A stretch of DNA of 37,256 nt from Streptomyces sp. BV286 (GTDB taxonomy: Bacteria; Actinomycetota; Actinomycetes; Streptomycetales; Streptomycetaceae). Numbering within the stretch: the stretch's first letter is position 1; every line of letters begins with the position of its first letter. Under the pieces are notes generated by a model. That model was not told the DNA's origin and ran no database searches. It was given only the letters and a program-made list of their open reading frames with translations. Location: NCBI RefSeq assembly GCF_019090165.1, contig NZ_JAHRIB010000140.1, positions 1 through 37,256 of the forward strand, in the 5' to 3' direction. Of this stretch, positions 30,799 through 37,256 are shown in pieces. The position numbers and the translations under genes are program-made.

Positions 30799-32205
30799 TC
30801 AGACAGCGTCGCCGCTCGATTCGAATGTCCAGACGTTGCCGGTGTTGCGGCCCCCGCGACGCATCACCGTGCCGAGGGTGGCCGTGAGGTCGTGCTCGAC
30901 CTCGGCAAGGAGCTCGGCACCGAAGACGCACAAGGACTCCTCCCACGGGTGCCAGAAGGTGCCCATGCGCAGGTCGCGGGTGAGGAGCATGTAGTAATCA
31001 CCCTCCCAACAAGCGGCGCCCGGCCACGTCGGCCCGCCGGAGCCCCCGACACGGGCCGGGTCGAAACGGTAGCCCTGGTGCCACCAGTCGACCGAGTAGA
31101 GCTGCTCACCGGGGCGGACACAAGCACGCAGGCCGCGTTCGACGGCCTTCTGGAGACGCGCGACACGGTGATCGTCCGGAAGGTTCCGCCGCAGCTGGTA
31201 CGAGTGGCACGCGTCCGTGACGTCCCCGACGTGCCAGGTGACGGAGTCGGGCGGCTCCTCGATGGAGGGGTAGTAGGTGTAGCTGGGCTTGAAGGCGAAG
31301 CGGTCCTGGAACTCCGCGCACAGCGCGTCGTGATCCCGGTCGCCGATCAGCATGGCAACGGGGCGGGTTACTGCCGGCGGCGGGCCGGCCGGGGTCCAGG
31401 CGTAGCTGCGGACGGTCGATACGGCTCTGAAGCCAACCGCGAGGAGGGCGTCGCGGATCGGCCCGTCGGGGGCCTCGGCCATGAGGTAGCGACGGCCCGG
31501 TGCCTGTCGCGGCGAACCGGTGCTCAAGCGGAGAGCGTGGCTGTTGCGGGCCCACTGGACCCAGTTGGGCAGGAATTCGGTATGCGGACCGGTCATCCCG
31601 CGCACGGCCACGAATTCCGTCCATCCGACGGCCTCCGCCCAGCCGACGCCGACGAGCCGAGTGTCCGCTTCCAGGAGCTGGACGTTCAAGGCCCAGCCCA
31701 GCACGTTCCCATGATCCTCGCGAACATCCGCGAGACCGCGCGCGTAGGGCCCACCGGCCTCGGCCAAGCGATCCAGCGACCGCTCGCGGTGGTAACCGTA
31801 GTCAAGCCGACGCACGCGCAATCCCTTGGACGGGGCCACTGTGCTTGTGCCGGCCGCCACCTCGTCGAGGTCAGCAAGGAGCAGCGTCCGGTCCGGACCC
31901 ATCGCTGTAAAACCAGCGGCGCGCAGCGGCTCGCCCACCCGGACCGGGTCATGGCTGTACGCTCGCCACTCGACCGGCTCGCCCCGAGCGGCGAAGGCTG
32001 ACTGCAGCCGACCGACCAGCTCAGCCACCTCCGTCGGCGTGGAGTTGGCGGGCAGCGGAGTGTGGTGGACCGTCCCGTGGGTTCCGTAGTGGCTCCGCAG
32101 GACAGGCCCGTCTTGCGCGACCACGGCCCCTTGATGCGCCCGCCCCGGCACATGCCCTCGCATCTGCTCGTCATACGCGGTCAGCAGCGCGTCCCCTGAG
32201 TCCAT
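30799..32205 (-). CDS. GNAT-like and DUF2716 two-domain protein
   Basis: 468 aa from ATG 32205, with GGGAG five bases upstream. The N-terminal half resembles GNAT acetyltransferases of the degenerate kind: EWRAYSHDPVRVGEPLRAAG, then GGPYARGLADVREDHGNVLG and a GVGWAEAVGWTEFVAV strand pair. A clear Q/R-x-x-G-x-G/A acetyl-CoA loop is not obvious. The C-terminal part (about residues 305-455) looks like DUF2716: FAFKPSYTYYPSIEEPPDSV, PGEQLYSVDWWHQGYRFDP and GTFWHPWEESLCVFGAELLA. DUF2716 function is unknown. The fusion suggests the GNAT half and the DUF2716 half act on one substrate. Stands alone on its strand. Confidence 0.75.
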   Translation of the reverse strand: MDSGDALLTAYDEQMRGHVPGRAHQGAVVAQDGPVLRSHYGTHGTVHHTPLPANSTPTEVAELVGRLQSAFAARGEPVEWRAYSHDPVRVGEPLRAAGFTAMGPDRTLLLADLDEVAAGTSTVAPSKGLRVRRLDYGYHRERSLDRLAEAGGPYARGLADVREDHGNVLGWALNVQLLEADTRLVGVGWAEAVGWTEFVAVRGMTGPHTEFLPNWVQWARNSHALRLSTGSPRQAPGRRYLMAEAPDGPIRDALLAVGFRAVSTVRSYAWTPAGPPPAVTRPVAMLIGDRDHDALCAEFQDRFAFKPSYTYYPSIEEPPDSVTWHVGDVTDACHSYQLRRNLPDDHRVARLQKAVERGLRACVRPGEQLYSVDWWHQGYRFDPARVGGSGGPTWPGAACWEGDYYMLLTRDLRMGTFWHPWEESLCVFGAELLAEVEHDLTATLGTVMRRGGRNTGNVWTFESSGDAV

Positions 32206-32339
32206 CGATCTCCCATGCCTGGCATGCCCTGCTCACGACCATGGCAATTATCGGGACGATGACCAGCGCAAGCCACTCATTTCCCTGGGAGGAGCGATGT
32301 CGTCGGCTGAAGACACCGATCCCATGGCTGCGCGCCACA

Positions 32340-32475
32340 GTTGACGACATCCGCCACCTCAAGGCCCCCTCCCGCTCGGTCTGGACCTCGGCCAGCTGCT
32401 TGCCCAACTCTTCGGCGAGCGTCTCCAGTTCTTTCCGGCGAGCGTGATCCGCTCCAGCTCCAGCATTCCCACGCC
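32340..32475 (-). pseudogene. Remnant of a coiled-coil hypothetical protein
   Basis: The minus strand reads MLELERITLA and then, after a one-base shift, KELETLAEELGKQLAEVQTER. This heptad-like beginning is one I recall from Streptomyces hypothetical proteins that continue into a helix-turn-helix. Here everything after about 32345 is unrelated. The remainder of 32206-32531 holds no convincing gene. Confidence 0.4.
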
Positions 32476-32531
32476 CTCCTCGCGCTCTGCCGTCACCGGC
32501 CCGGTCAGGGATCGCAGGAGGGGCACGGCGG

Positions 32532-32659
32532 TCGGCGCAGCAGAACCCGACAACGGCCCTGGCGACAGGTCAGACGATCTTCACCATGGACTCCCGCCGA
32601 CGACCAGCGCGAGTACCCCGCACACCGAACCCGTGACCTGCGTACTTCATGTTGCACAG
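32532..32659 (+). repeat. Direct repeat, left copy
   Basis: About 128 bp, matched at 36256-36391 with roughly 85% identity and one indel. Shared blocks include GACGATCTTCACCATGGA and CGACGACCAGCGCGAGTACC. The two copies bracket the aldo-keto reductase to Gal80-like block (3.7 kb). The content is not a recognisable gene. Confidence 0.75.
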
Positions 32660-32731
32660 TCTCATTGGGAATGCGGCACTCTTCGCCCGGACGCCGACCG
32701 ACCCGCGGCGTGCGTGGTGGTACGTCTTCCA

Positions 32732-33703
32732 TCAACGGTCGATGGCGGCCATGTTGTCCGCGTCGTAGCGCTCGCCGGAAGCCCGGGGCAGGTCGTTCAG
32801 GCGGGCGACGTGGCTGGCAGTGAGCTCGATGTGGTCGGCGGCGGCGTTCTCCTCCAGCCGGGCGACTCGCTTGGTGCCGGGGATGGGCGCGATGTCGTCA
32901 CCCTGGGCGAGCAGCCAGGCCAAGGAGACCTGCGCGGGCGTGGTGTCGATCTCGGCGGCTACGGCCCGGACCTCGTCGACGATTCGCAGGTTGCGTTCCA
33001 GGTTGCCGTCGGCGAAGCGGTGGTTGGTGCGGCGCCAGTCGTCGGTGTCAAGATCGTTCAGGGAGCGGATGTTGCCGGTCAGGAAGCCGCGGCCAAGCGG
33101 GGAGTAGGGCACGAAGCCGATACCGAGTTCGCGCAGGACGGGCAGGATTTCGGCCTCCGGGTCGCGGGTCCACAGGGAGTATTCGGACTGGACCGCGGTG
33201 ACCTGATGCACGGCGTGAGCGCGGCGGATCGTGGCGGGGCCGGCCTCCGACAGACCGATGTGGCGGATCTTGCCTTCGGCCACCAGTTCGGCCAGCGCGC
33301 CAACGGTCTCTTCGATGGGCGTGCCGGGGTCCACCCGGTGCTGGTAGTAGAGGTCGATGTAGTCGGTACCCAGGCGCTTCAGTGATCCCTCCACGGCCAA
33401 GCGGATGTTGGCCGGGGTGCTGTCCGGAGCCGTGCCATTGGTGTGGGAGATCAGTCCGAACTTGGTCGCCAGCACGACCTCGTCCCGGCGCCCCTGCACG
33501 GCCCGGCCGACCAGCTCCTCGTTGATGAAGGGGCCGTACCCCTCAGCGGTGTCGATATGGGTGACCCCGAGGTCCAGAGCGCGGTGGATCGTGCGGATCG
33601 AGTCGTCGTCGAACTGGCCGGCGCCGGTGTAGAACGCCGACATTCCCATGGCTCCGAGACCGATGCGCGAGACCTTGAGGCTGCCGAGCGAAACGGTTTT
33701 CAT
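32732..33703 (-). CDS. Aldo/keto reductase
   Basis: 323 aa from ATG 33703, which has GGGAAGGGAAG about 9 bases upstream (ATG 33727 is in frame but lies over that site). The (beta/alpha)8 aldo-keto reductase tetrad is complete: D51 and Y56 in HIDTAEGYGP, K81 in VVLATKFG and H122 in LYYQHRVD. The C-terminal NADPH-binding part has PIPGTKRVARLEENAAA. Homologues reduce aldehydes or ketones in detoxification. Divergent from a TetR-family gene, with repeated operators in between, so it was probably repressed by that regulator. Confidence 0.92.
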   Translation of the reverse strand: MKTVSLGSLKVSRIGLGAMGMSAFYTGAGQFDDDSIRTIHRALDLGVTHIDTAEGYGPFINEELVGRAVQGRRDEVVLATKFGLISHTNGTAPDSTPANIRLAVEGSLKRLGTDYIDLYYQHRVDPGTPIEETVGALAELVAEGKIRHIGLSEAGPATIRRAHAVHQVTAVQSEYSLWTRDPEAEILPVLRELGIGFVPYSPLGRGFLTGNIRSLNDLDTDDWRRTNHRFADGNLERNLRIVDEVRAVAAEIDTTPAQVSLAWLLAQGDDIAPIPGTKRVARLEENAAADHIELTASHVARLNDLPRASGERYDADNMAAIDR

Positions 33704-33731
33704 GGCGCGGACTTCCCTTCCCATCAATTAA

Positions 33732-33745
33732 GTACCGGTCGGTGC
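33732..33745. promoter_or_regulatory. Operator A of the GTACCGNNCGGTAC set
   Basis: GTACCGGTCGGTGC, one mismatch from the palindromic consensus, 28 bp upstream of the reductase start. Confidence 0.65.
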
Positions 33746-33761
33746 AGAACCTAACACATCA

Positions 33762-33775
33762 AGACCGACCGGTAC
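33762..33775. promoter_or_regulatory. Operator B of the GTACCGNNCGGTAC set
   Basis: AGACCGACCGGTAC, two mismatches. Centre 30 bp from site A, about three helical turns. Confidence 0.6.
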
Positions 33776-33827
33776 TGAACTGCGTTCGCCGCCTGGGTAC
33801 GATGAAACTGCTGGTCAGCATAGATAT

Positions 33828-33841
33828 GTACCGATAGGTGC
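33828..33841. promoter_or_regulatory. Operator C of the GTACCGNNCGGTAC set
   Basis: GTACCGATAGGTGC, 9 bp upstream of the TetR start codon, placed for autorepression. Weaker right half. Confidence 0.5.
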
Positions 33842-33850
33842 GATTGCGGG

Positions 33851-34448
33851 ATGAGTAACTCCCGTTGGGCCGTCATGGGTCGGCCTCGAGGATTCGACAT
33901 CGACCAGGCGCTGGAGCGCGCGATGCGGGCGTTCTGGGCGCGAGGGTACGAAGGTGCAAGCCTCGCTGAACTGACCGACGCCATGGGGATCACCAAGACG
34001 AGCATGTATGCGGCCTTCGGCAACAAGGAGCAGTTGTTCCGCAAGGCCCTCCAGCGCTACGGCGCGGGGCCGGCCGCCTACGCCACGCGCGCCCTAGAGG
34101 AGCCCACCGCACGGGCTGTGGCCTTGGCGTTCCTCCGCGGCGCGGTCTGCACCACGACCCCTCCCGGCGGCCCCTCCGGGTGCCTGACCGTGCAGGGTGC
34201 GGCTGGCGTCGAGCGACGAGAGTCGGGCCGTACACGACCTGCTTGTCGACTGGCGCAACGACGCGGGGGTCCACCTCGAGGAGCGCTTCCGGCGCGCCGT
34301 CAACGAGGGTGACCTTCCGCGCAACGCCGACCCTCGGCGTCTTGCCCGGTTCATCATGACGATGGGTTTCGGCATCGCAGTGCAGGCCGCCAACGGCCTC
34401 GGTCCTGCCGAGATCGTCGACACGGCACTGCTCGGCTGGCCCGCGTAG
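33851..34448 (+). pseudogene. TetR/AcrR-family regulator interrupted by a frameshift
   Basis: The first frame from ATG 33851 gives the HTH (residues about 16-60: DQALERAMRAFWARGYEGAS, then GITKTSMYAAFGNKEQLFRK) and the early ligand domain to PGGPSGCLTVQGA. One extra base near 34198 moves the rest to another frame: LASSDESRAVHDLLVDWRND through LARFIMTMGFGIAVQAANGL and LLGWPA. Joined, the protein is normal TetR length. Either a recent inactivating mutation or a sequence error. If inactive, the aldo-keto reductase and the downstream operon may be derepressed. Confidence 0.8.
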
Positions 34449-34521
34449 CGACTGCACCCCTTCGCTCGCCCCGGTGAGACATCTCCTCACATGAGGGCCG
34501 TGACAGCGCGAGAAAATTTCG

Positions 34522-34535
34522 GTACCGTCCGGTAC
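34522..34535. promoter_or_regulatory. Operator D of the GTACCGNNCGGTAC set (perfect)
   Basis: GTACCGTCCGGTAC, a perfect palindrome in the 200-bp gap before the SnoaL-like gene. It matches the sites at the reductase and TetR promoters. Confidence 0.65.
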
Positions 34536-34648
34536 GGAAGTTTCGGACAGTGGTTCCTCCCCCTGCCGACGATCACAGCGACGAATCCGTCAAGGGCCGT
34601 CGCGAAACAGAAACATGACCTCCGCTCCGGGGGCCGAGGAAGGAGATC

Positions 34649-35041
34649 ATGTCCGACACCGACCTTCGCGAGTTCTACCTGCGCTACATCGGGGCGCTCA
34701 ACGCCCACGAGATCTCCCGCATGGACGAGTTCATCAACGACGAGACCACCCTGAACGGCGATCCGGGCACTCGGGACCAGGTCATCGCTGTGCTGAACGG
34801 CGTCATCGACGCGGTCCCGGACTTCCACTGGGAGCCCCGGGAGATCGCGGTCGATGGTGATCGCCTGGCCGCCCGTCTGACCAACACAGGCACGCCCGCC
34901 AAGGAGTGGCTCGGCGTGGCTCCCACCGGCACCTCGTTCGAGATCGTCGAGTACGCCATCTACCAGGTTCGTGACGGGCGGTTCGTGCACATGACGGCCC
35001 TGCACGACGCCGAGAACCTGAGGCGGCAGCTCGGTGCCTGA
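34649..35041 (+). CDS. SnoaL-like (NTF2-fold) protein
   Basis: 130 aa with GGAAGGAG seven bases upstream. The N-terminal helix FYLRYIGALNAHEISRMDEF, then DAVPDFHWEPREIAVDGDRL and TGTSFEIVEYAIYQVRDGRF, match the SnoaL/ester cyclase layout of small cone-shaped NTF2-like proteins. They act as cyclases, hydrolases or ligand binders. Substrate unknown. It overlaps the next gene by eight bases, so the pair is translationally coupled. A perfect copy of the local TetR-type operator lies upstream. Confidence 0.82.
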   Translation: MSDTDLREFYLRYIGALNAHEISRMDEFINDETTLNGDPGTRDQVIAVLNGVIDAVPDFHWEPREIAVDGDRLAARLTNTGTPAKEWLGVAPTGTSFEIVEYAIYQVRDGRFVHMTALHDAENLRRQLGA

Positions 35042-36131
35042 TCCCCGTAAACCGATCGGCGTCGGCATCGTCGGCCTGAGCGCCACGGGAGGCTGGGCGG
35101 CCGGGGCTCACCTGCCCGCGCTGAGCGCCGTCGACGGGATCGAGCTTCGCGCGCTGGCGGCGAGCTCCGAAGCCTCGGCCCAGGCCGCGGGAGCAGCGTA
35201 TGGCGTACCCGCGTACACGTCGGTCGAGCAGCTCGCCGGCGACGAGAACGTCGACCTCGTTGTTGTCGCCGTCAAAGTGCCCCAGCATCGCGAACTCGTG
35301 TTGCCCGTGCTGAAGGCGGGAGTGCCGGTGCTGGCCGAGTGGCCGCTCGCCGTCGACCTGCGCGAGGCCGAGGAGATGGAGCGTGCCGCCGGGCCGACGC
35401 GCACCTTCGTAGGTCTTCAGGGACGCTCCTCGCCTACCTTCCGCTGGCTGGCCGACCTCGTGTCCGAAGGATTCGTGGGGGAAGTGCTCTCCGCCACCGT
35501 CGTGGCGTCTTCGACCGAATGGGGCACTCCGGTGTCTCCGAACATGATCTACACGCTCGACCGCAAGCTCGGGGCCACGATGCTGACCATCGCGTTCGGA
35601 CACGCGATCGACCTGGTGTCGATGGTCGTCGGCGAACTTCAGGAAGTGGTCGCTACGACCGCGACCCGGCGCCGCCAGGTTCCGCTCGGGAGCACCGGGC
35701 AGGTCGTTCCGATGACCGCCGAGGACCAGATCGCGATCTCGGGCACCGTGGCGGGCGGGGCGATCCTGTCCGTCCACCACCGTGGAGGCGCGGCATCGGG
35801 TGCCGGGTTCTCTCTGATCATCGACGGCACGGAGGGGAGACTTGAGATTACCGCCGCCGAGTTCCCGCACGTCGGTCCGGTCACGGTGCGTGGCACACGC
35901 AGCGGCGGTCGGCCTGCGAAGGTCACGCTGCCCAGCGGCTACGACGACTATCCCGGCCTGGCCGGAACCGTGATCCACACGCTGGTGCACGCCTACTCCG
36001 CGATTCGGGACGACCTCGTCCGCGGAACGGCTGTCGCCCCGGACTTCACCCACGCCGTCAAGCGCCACCGACTCCTTGACGCGATCGTACGGTCCGCCGC
36101 CACAGGCCAACGAAAAGCCCTCGGTTCTTAG
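35034..36131 (+). CDS. Gfo/Idh/MocA-family protein, Gal80-like
   Basis: 365 aa from GTG 35034, overlapping the end of the SnoaL-like gene. The Rossmann part has GVGIVGLSATGGWAAGAHLP, where the loop is GLSATGGWA and not the classical GxGxxG. The usual catalytic EKP is EWP (E102-P104), so the lysine is missing. These two features are typical of the Gal80 subgroup of the family, which bind NAD(P) but have a sensor role in yeast. In actinobacteria they may still act as dehydrogenases. The rest shows HAIDLVSMVVGELQEVVATT and a C-terminal HAVKRHRLLDAIVRSA helix. Confidence 0.82.
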   Translation: MPDPRKPIGVGIVGLSATGGWAAGAHLPALSAVDGIELRALAASSEASAQAAGAAYGVPAYTSVEQLAGDENVDLVVVAVKVPQHRELVLPVLKAGVPVLAEWPLAVDLREAEEMERAAGPTRTFVGLQGRSSPTFRWLADLVSEGFVGEVLSATVVASSTEWGTPVSPNMIYTLDRKLGATMLTIAFGHAIDLVSMVVGELQEVVATTATRRRQVPLGSTGQVVPMTAEDQIAISGTVAGGAILSVHHRGGAASGAGFSLIIDGTEGRLEITAAEFPHVGPVTVRGTRSGGRPAKVTLPSGYDDYPGLAGTVIHTLVHAYSAIRDDLVRGTAVAPDFTHAVKRHRLLDAIVRSAATGQRKALGS

Positions 36132-36255
36132 GCGCGCAGCCAGTCGATTTCGACACTGCCCGACATCACTTCGCCACATCGACCCCAGCCATGTGTGCCG
36201 GCACACCTCGGCCGCACGCTGACCGATCGAGAGCGGACACGAACGAGCGTGGCGT

Positions 36256-36391
36256 TCGGCGCAGCAGACCCGACAACTGCCCTGTCGACAGGTCGGACGA
36301 TCTTCACCATGGACACCCGCCGACGACCAGCGCGAGTACCCCGCCCGCCCCGCACATCAGACCCGTGACCTGCGTACTTCATCTTGCACAG
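36256..36391 (+). repeat. Direct repeat, right copy
   Basis: Partner of 32532-32659, same orientation, with an 8-base insertion inside. It lies in the gap 36132-36733, which otherwise shows no gene. Confidence 0.75.
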
Positions 36392-36733
36392 GGCAAAGTG
36401 GGATCCGCCAGCGTGCGACGTGTTGGACCTCGACTGGGCTACGAACTCAGAGCCTGACCCTCAAGCGCACTTCAGGCGAGCCGCACCCGAACGGGATTGT
36501 CCCGTGGCTGGAGGAGAACGCCACGGACATCGGTGGGGCCAGGTGCTGATTCACCCTGCCCGTCCCGGCCACCCGTTCCAGGGCGCCAGTGTTTCCGCTG
36601 GTCAGCGCCCGTTCCAGCGTTCCAGCGTCCCAACATGATCGCCTTTTGTGGCGGGCGGAACAGATCACCGAACAAGCTGAGGCCGTCCCAGCAGTCCGCT
36701 GGACGACCCACTTCCGCACCATGGAGATCTCCG

Positions 36734-37252
36734 ATGCGTTCGCGACTCGCCGCCCGCTCCACCCGCCTCGCCCTGGCCGTGGCCGCCGCGGCCGCCCTGG
36801 CCGCCACCGCAACCCCGGCCGCCACCGCCGACAGCGCAAACACCGCCACGCGGGCCTGTGCCACCAACGACCTGACCTTCAAGATCACCTCGAAGACACA
36901 GGCGGGCGGCTACCTCCTCGTCACCGCCAAGGCCAAGTCCGGCATCACCTGCTCCCTGCAGGGCGTCTTCCCCTCCGCGTCCTTCGGCTCCGCCGCAGAC
37001 ACAGAGCTGCGGCCCGCCGAACACAGCGTCAGCGACGACGTCGTCCTCTCCGGCTCCACCGCCGCCTACGCCGGCATCAACCCCAAGTCCACCAACAACG
37101 ACAACGGCAGGCTGTTCGACAAGCTCCACCTCTCCGTCGCAGGTGACGTGGACAACTTCGTCACCCTCAACCTCCCCCACACCGTCCAGGTCGACCGCCC
37201 CCTCGCCACCAACTGGCACGCCGACCCCGCCGACGCCGTCCCCTACAGCTGA
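36734..37252 (+). CDS. Secreted DUF4232-like protein
   Basis: 172 aa from ATG 36734, with GGAG seven bases upstream. The signal peptide is Ala-rich (MRSRLAARSTRLALAVAAAA, cut near ATA-DS). The mature part begins TRACATNDLTFKITSKTQAG, matching the C-x-x-x-DL opening of DUF4232, followed by the second Cys in SGITCSLQGVFPSASFGS and a beta-rich domain. The two Cys probably form a disulfide. Function unknown. Such small exported proteins are numerous in Streptomyces. The stop codon is at 37250-37252, four bases before the window end. Confidence 0.8.
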   Translation: MRSRLAARSTRLALAVAAAAALAATATPAATADSANTATRACATNDLTFKITSKTQAGGYLLVTAKAKSGITCSLQGVFPSASFGSAADTELRPAEHSVSDDVVLSGSTAAYAGINPKSTNNDNGRLFDKLHLSVAGDVDNFVTLNLPHTVQVDRPLATNWHADPADAVPYS

Positions 37253-37256
37253 CCCC

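Noticed and set aside
30781..32001. 406-codon plus-strand frame opposite the GNAT/DUF2716 gene
   Set aside because: No domain or ribosome site, and the minus-strand protein has recognisable DUF2716 motifs throughout.
1..37256. tRNA, rRNA and integrase attachment sites
   Set aside because: I looked for tRNA-like TTCRANYC loops with acceptor stems and for integrase genes and found none I could support.

Overview
The window reads as high-GC actinobacterial DNA, almost certainly Streptomyces. Coding frames have strongly G/C third positions, ribosome binding sites are GGAGG-like, GTG and TTG starts occur, and many families are typical of the genus (DUF6461, DUF6193, DUF3885, DUF2716, DUF4232, ALF repeats). 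The density of broken transposases, truncated regulators and gene stubs suggests an accessory region such as a chromosome arm, not a core segment. No rRNA, tRNA or CRISPR array was seen.

Layout. 1-901: a complete IS5-family element with a frameshifted transposase. 1011-4854 (minus): a secreted Rhs/YD-repeat protein, then a tiny 41% GC membrane-protein gene, then an orphan Rhs C-terminal tip sharing a 98-bp near-identical repeat with the main gene, an arrangement typical of tip-swapping toxin loci. 5130-7461: small genes, DUF6461, a 49-aa membrane protein and an ISL3 remnant. 7574-10640: a sugar/polyol operon (Gfo/Idh/MocA dehydrogenase plus TIM-barrel isomerase) diverging from a LacI regulator, with three matching operators. 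10661-14883: a patchwork of pseudogenes and IS fragments around an intact MerR-SDR pair, plus a 223-bp MITE-like palindromic element. 14912-16987: TetR, Dabb protein and epimerase, with paired palindromic operators.

17059-17696 is an internally deleted IS630 element. It is followed by a DUF6193 gene, a 6-7-helix membrane protein and an 1113-aa STAND-type ATPase with about nine TPRs. The last two could form a sensor/effector pair. 22869-27427 holds decayed genes, two secreted peptidoglycan-binding proteins and an alpha/beta hydrolase lacking its usual nucleophile. 27475-28700 is a dead IS1380 copy.

The most striking gene is at 28986-29762 (minus). Its 258-aa product looks like a fused pair of histone folds, the first resembling eukaryotic H2A and the second H2B, including the H2B C-terminal helix. 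It lies downstream of a secreted ALF-repeat protein, separated by a strong hairpin. The right end has a GNAT-like/DUF2716 protein, an aldo-keto reductase, a frameshifted TetR, a SnoaL-like protein and a Gal80-like oxidoreductase. Four copies of one operator (GTACCGNNCGGTAC) appear there, and 130-bp direct repeats bracket the block. A secreted DUF4232-type protein closes the window.

All family assignments come from reading the sequence and from remembered family features. No database search was run.
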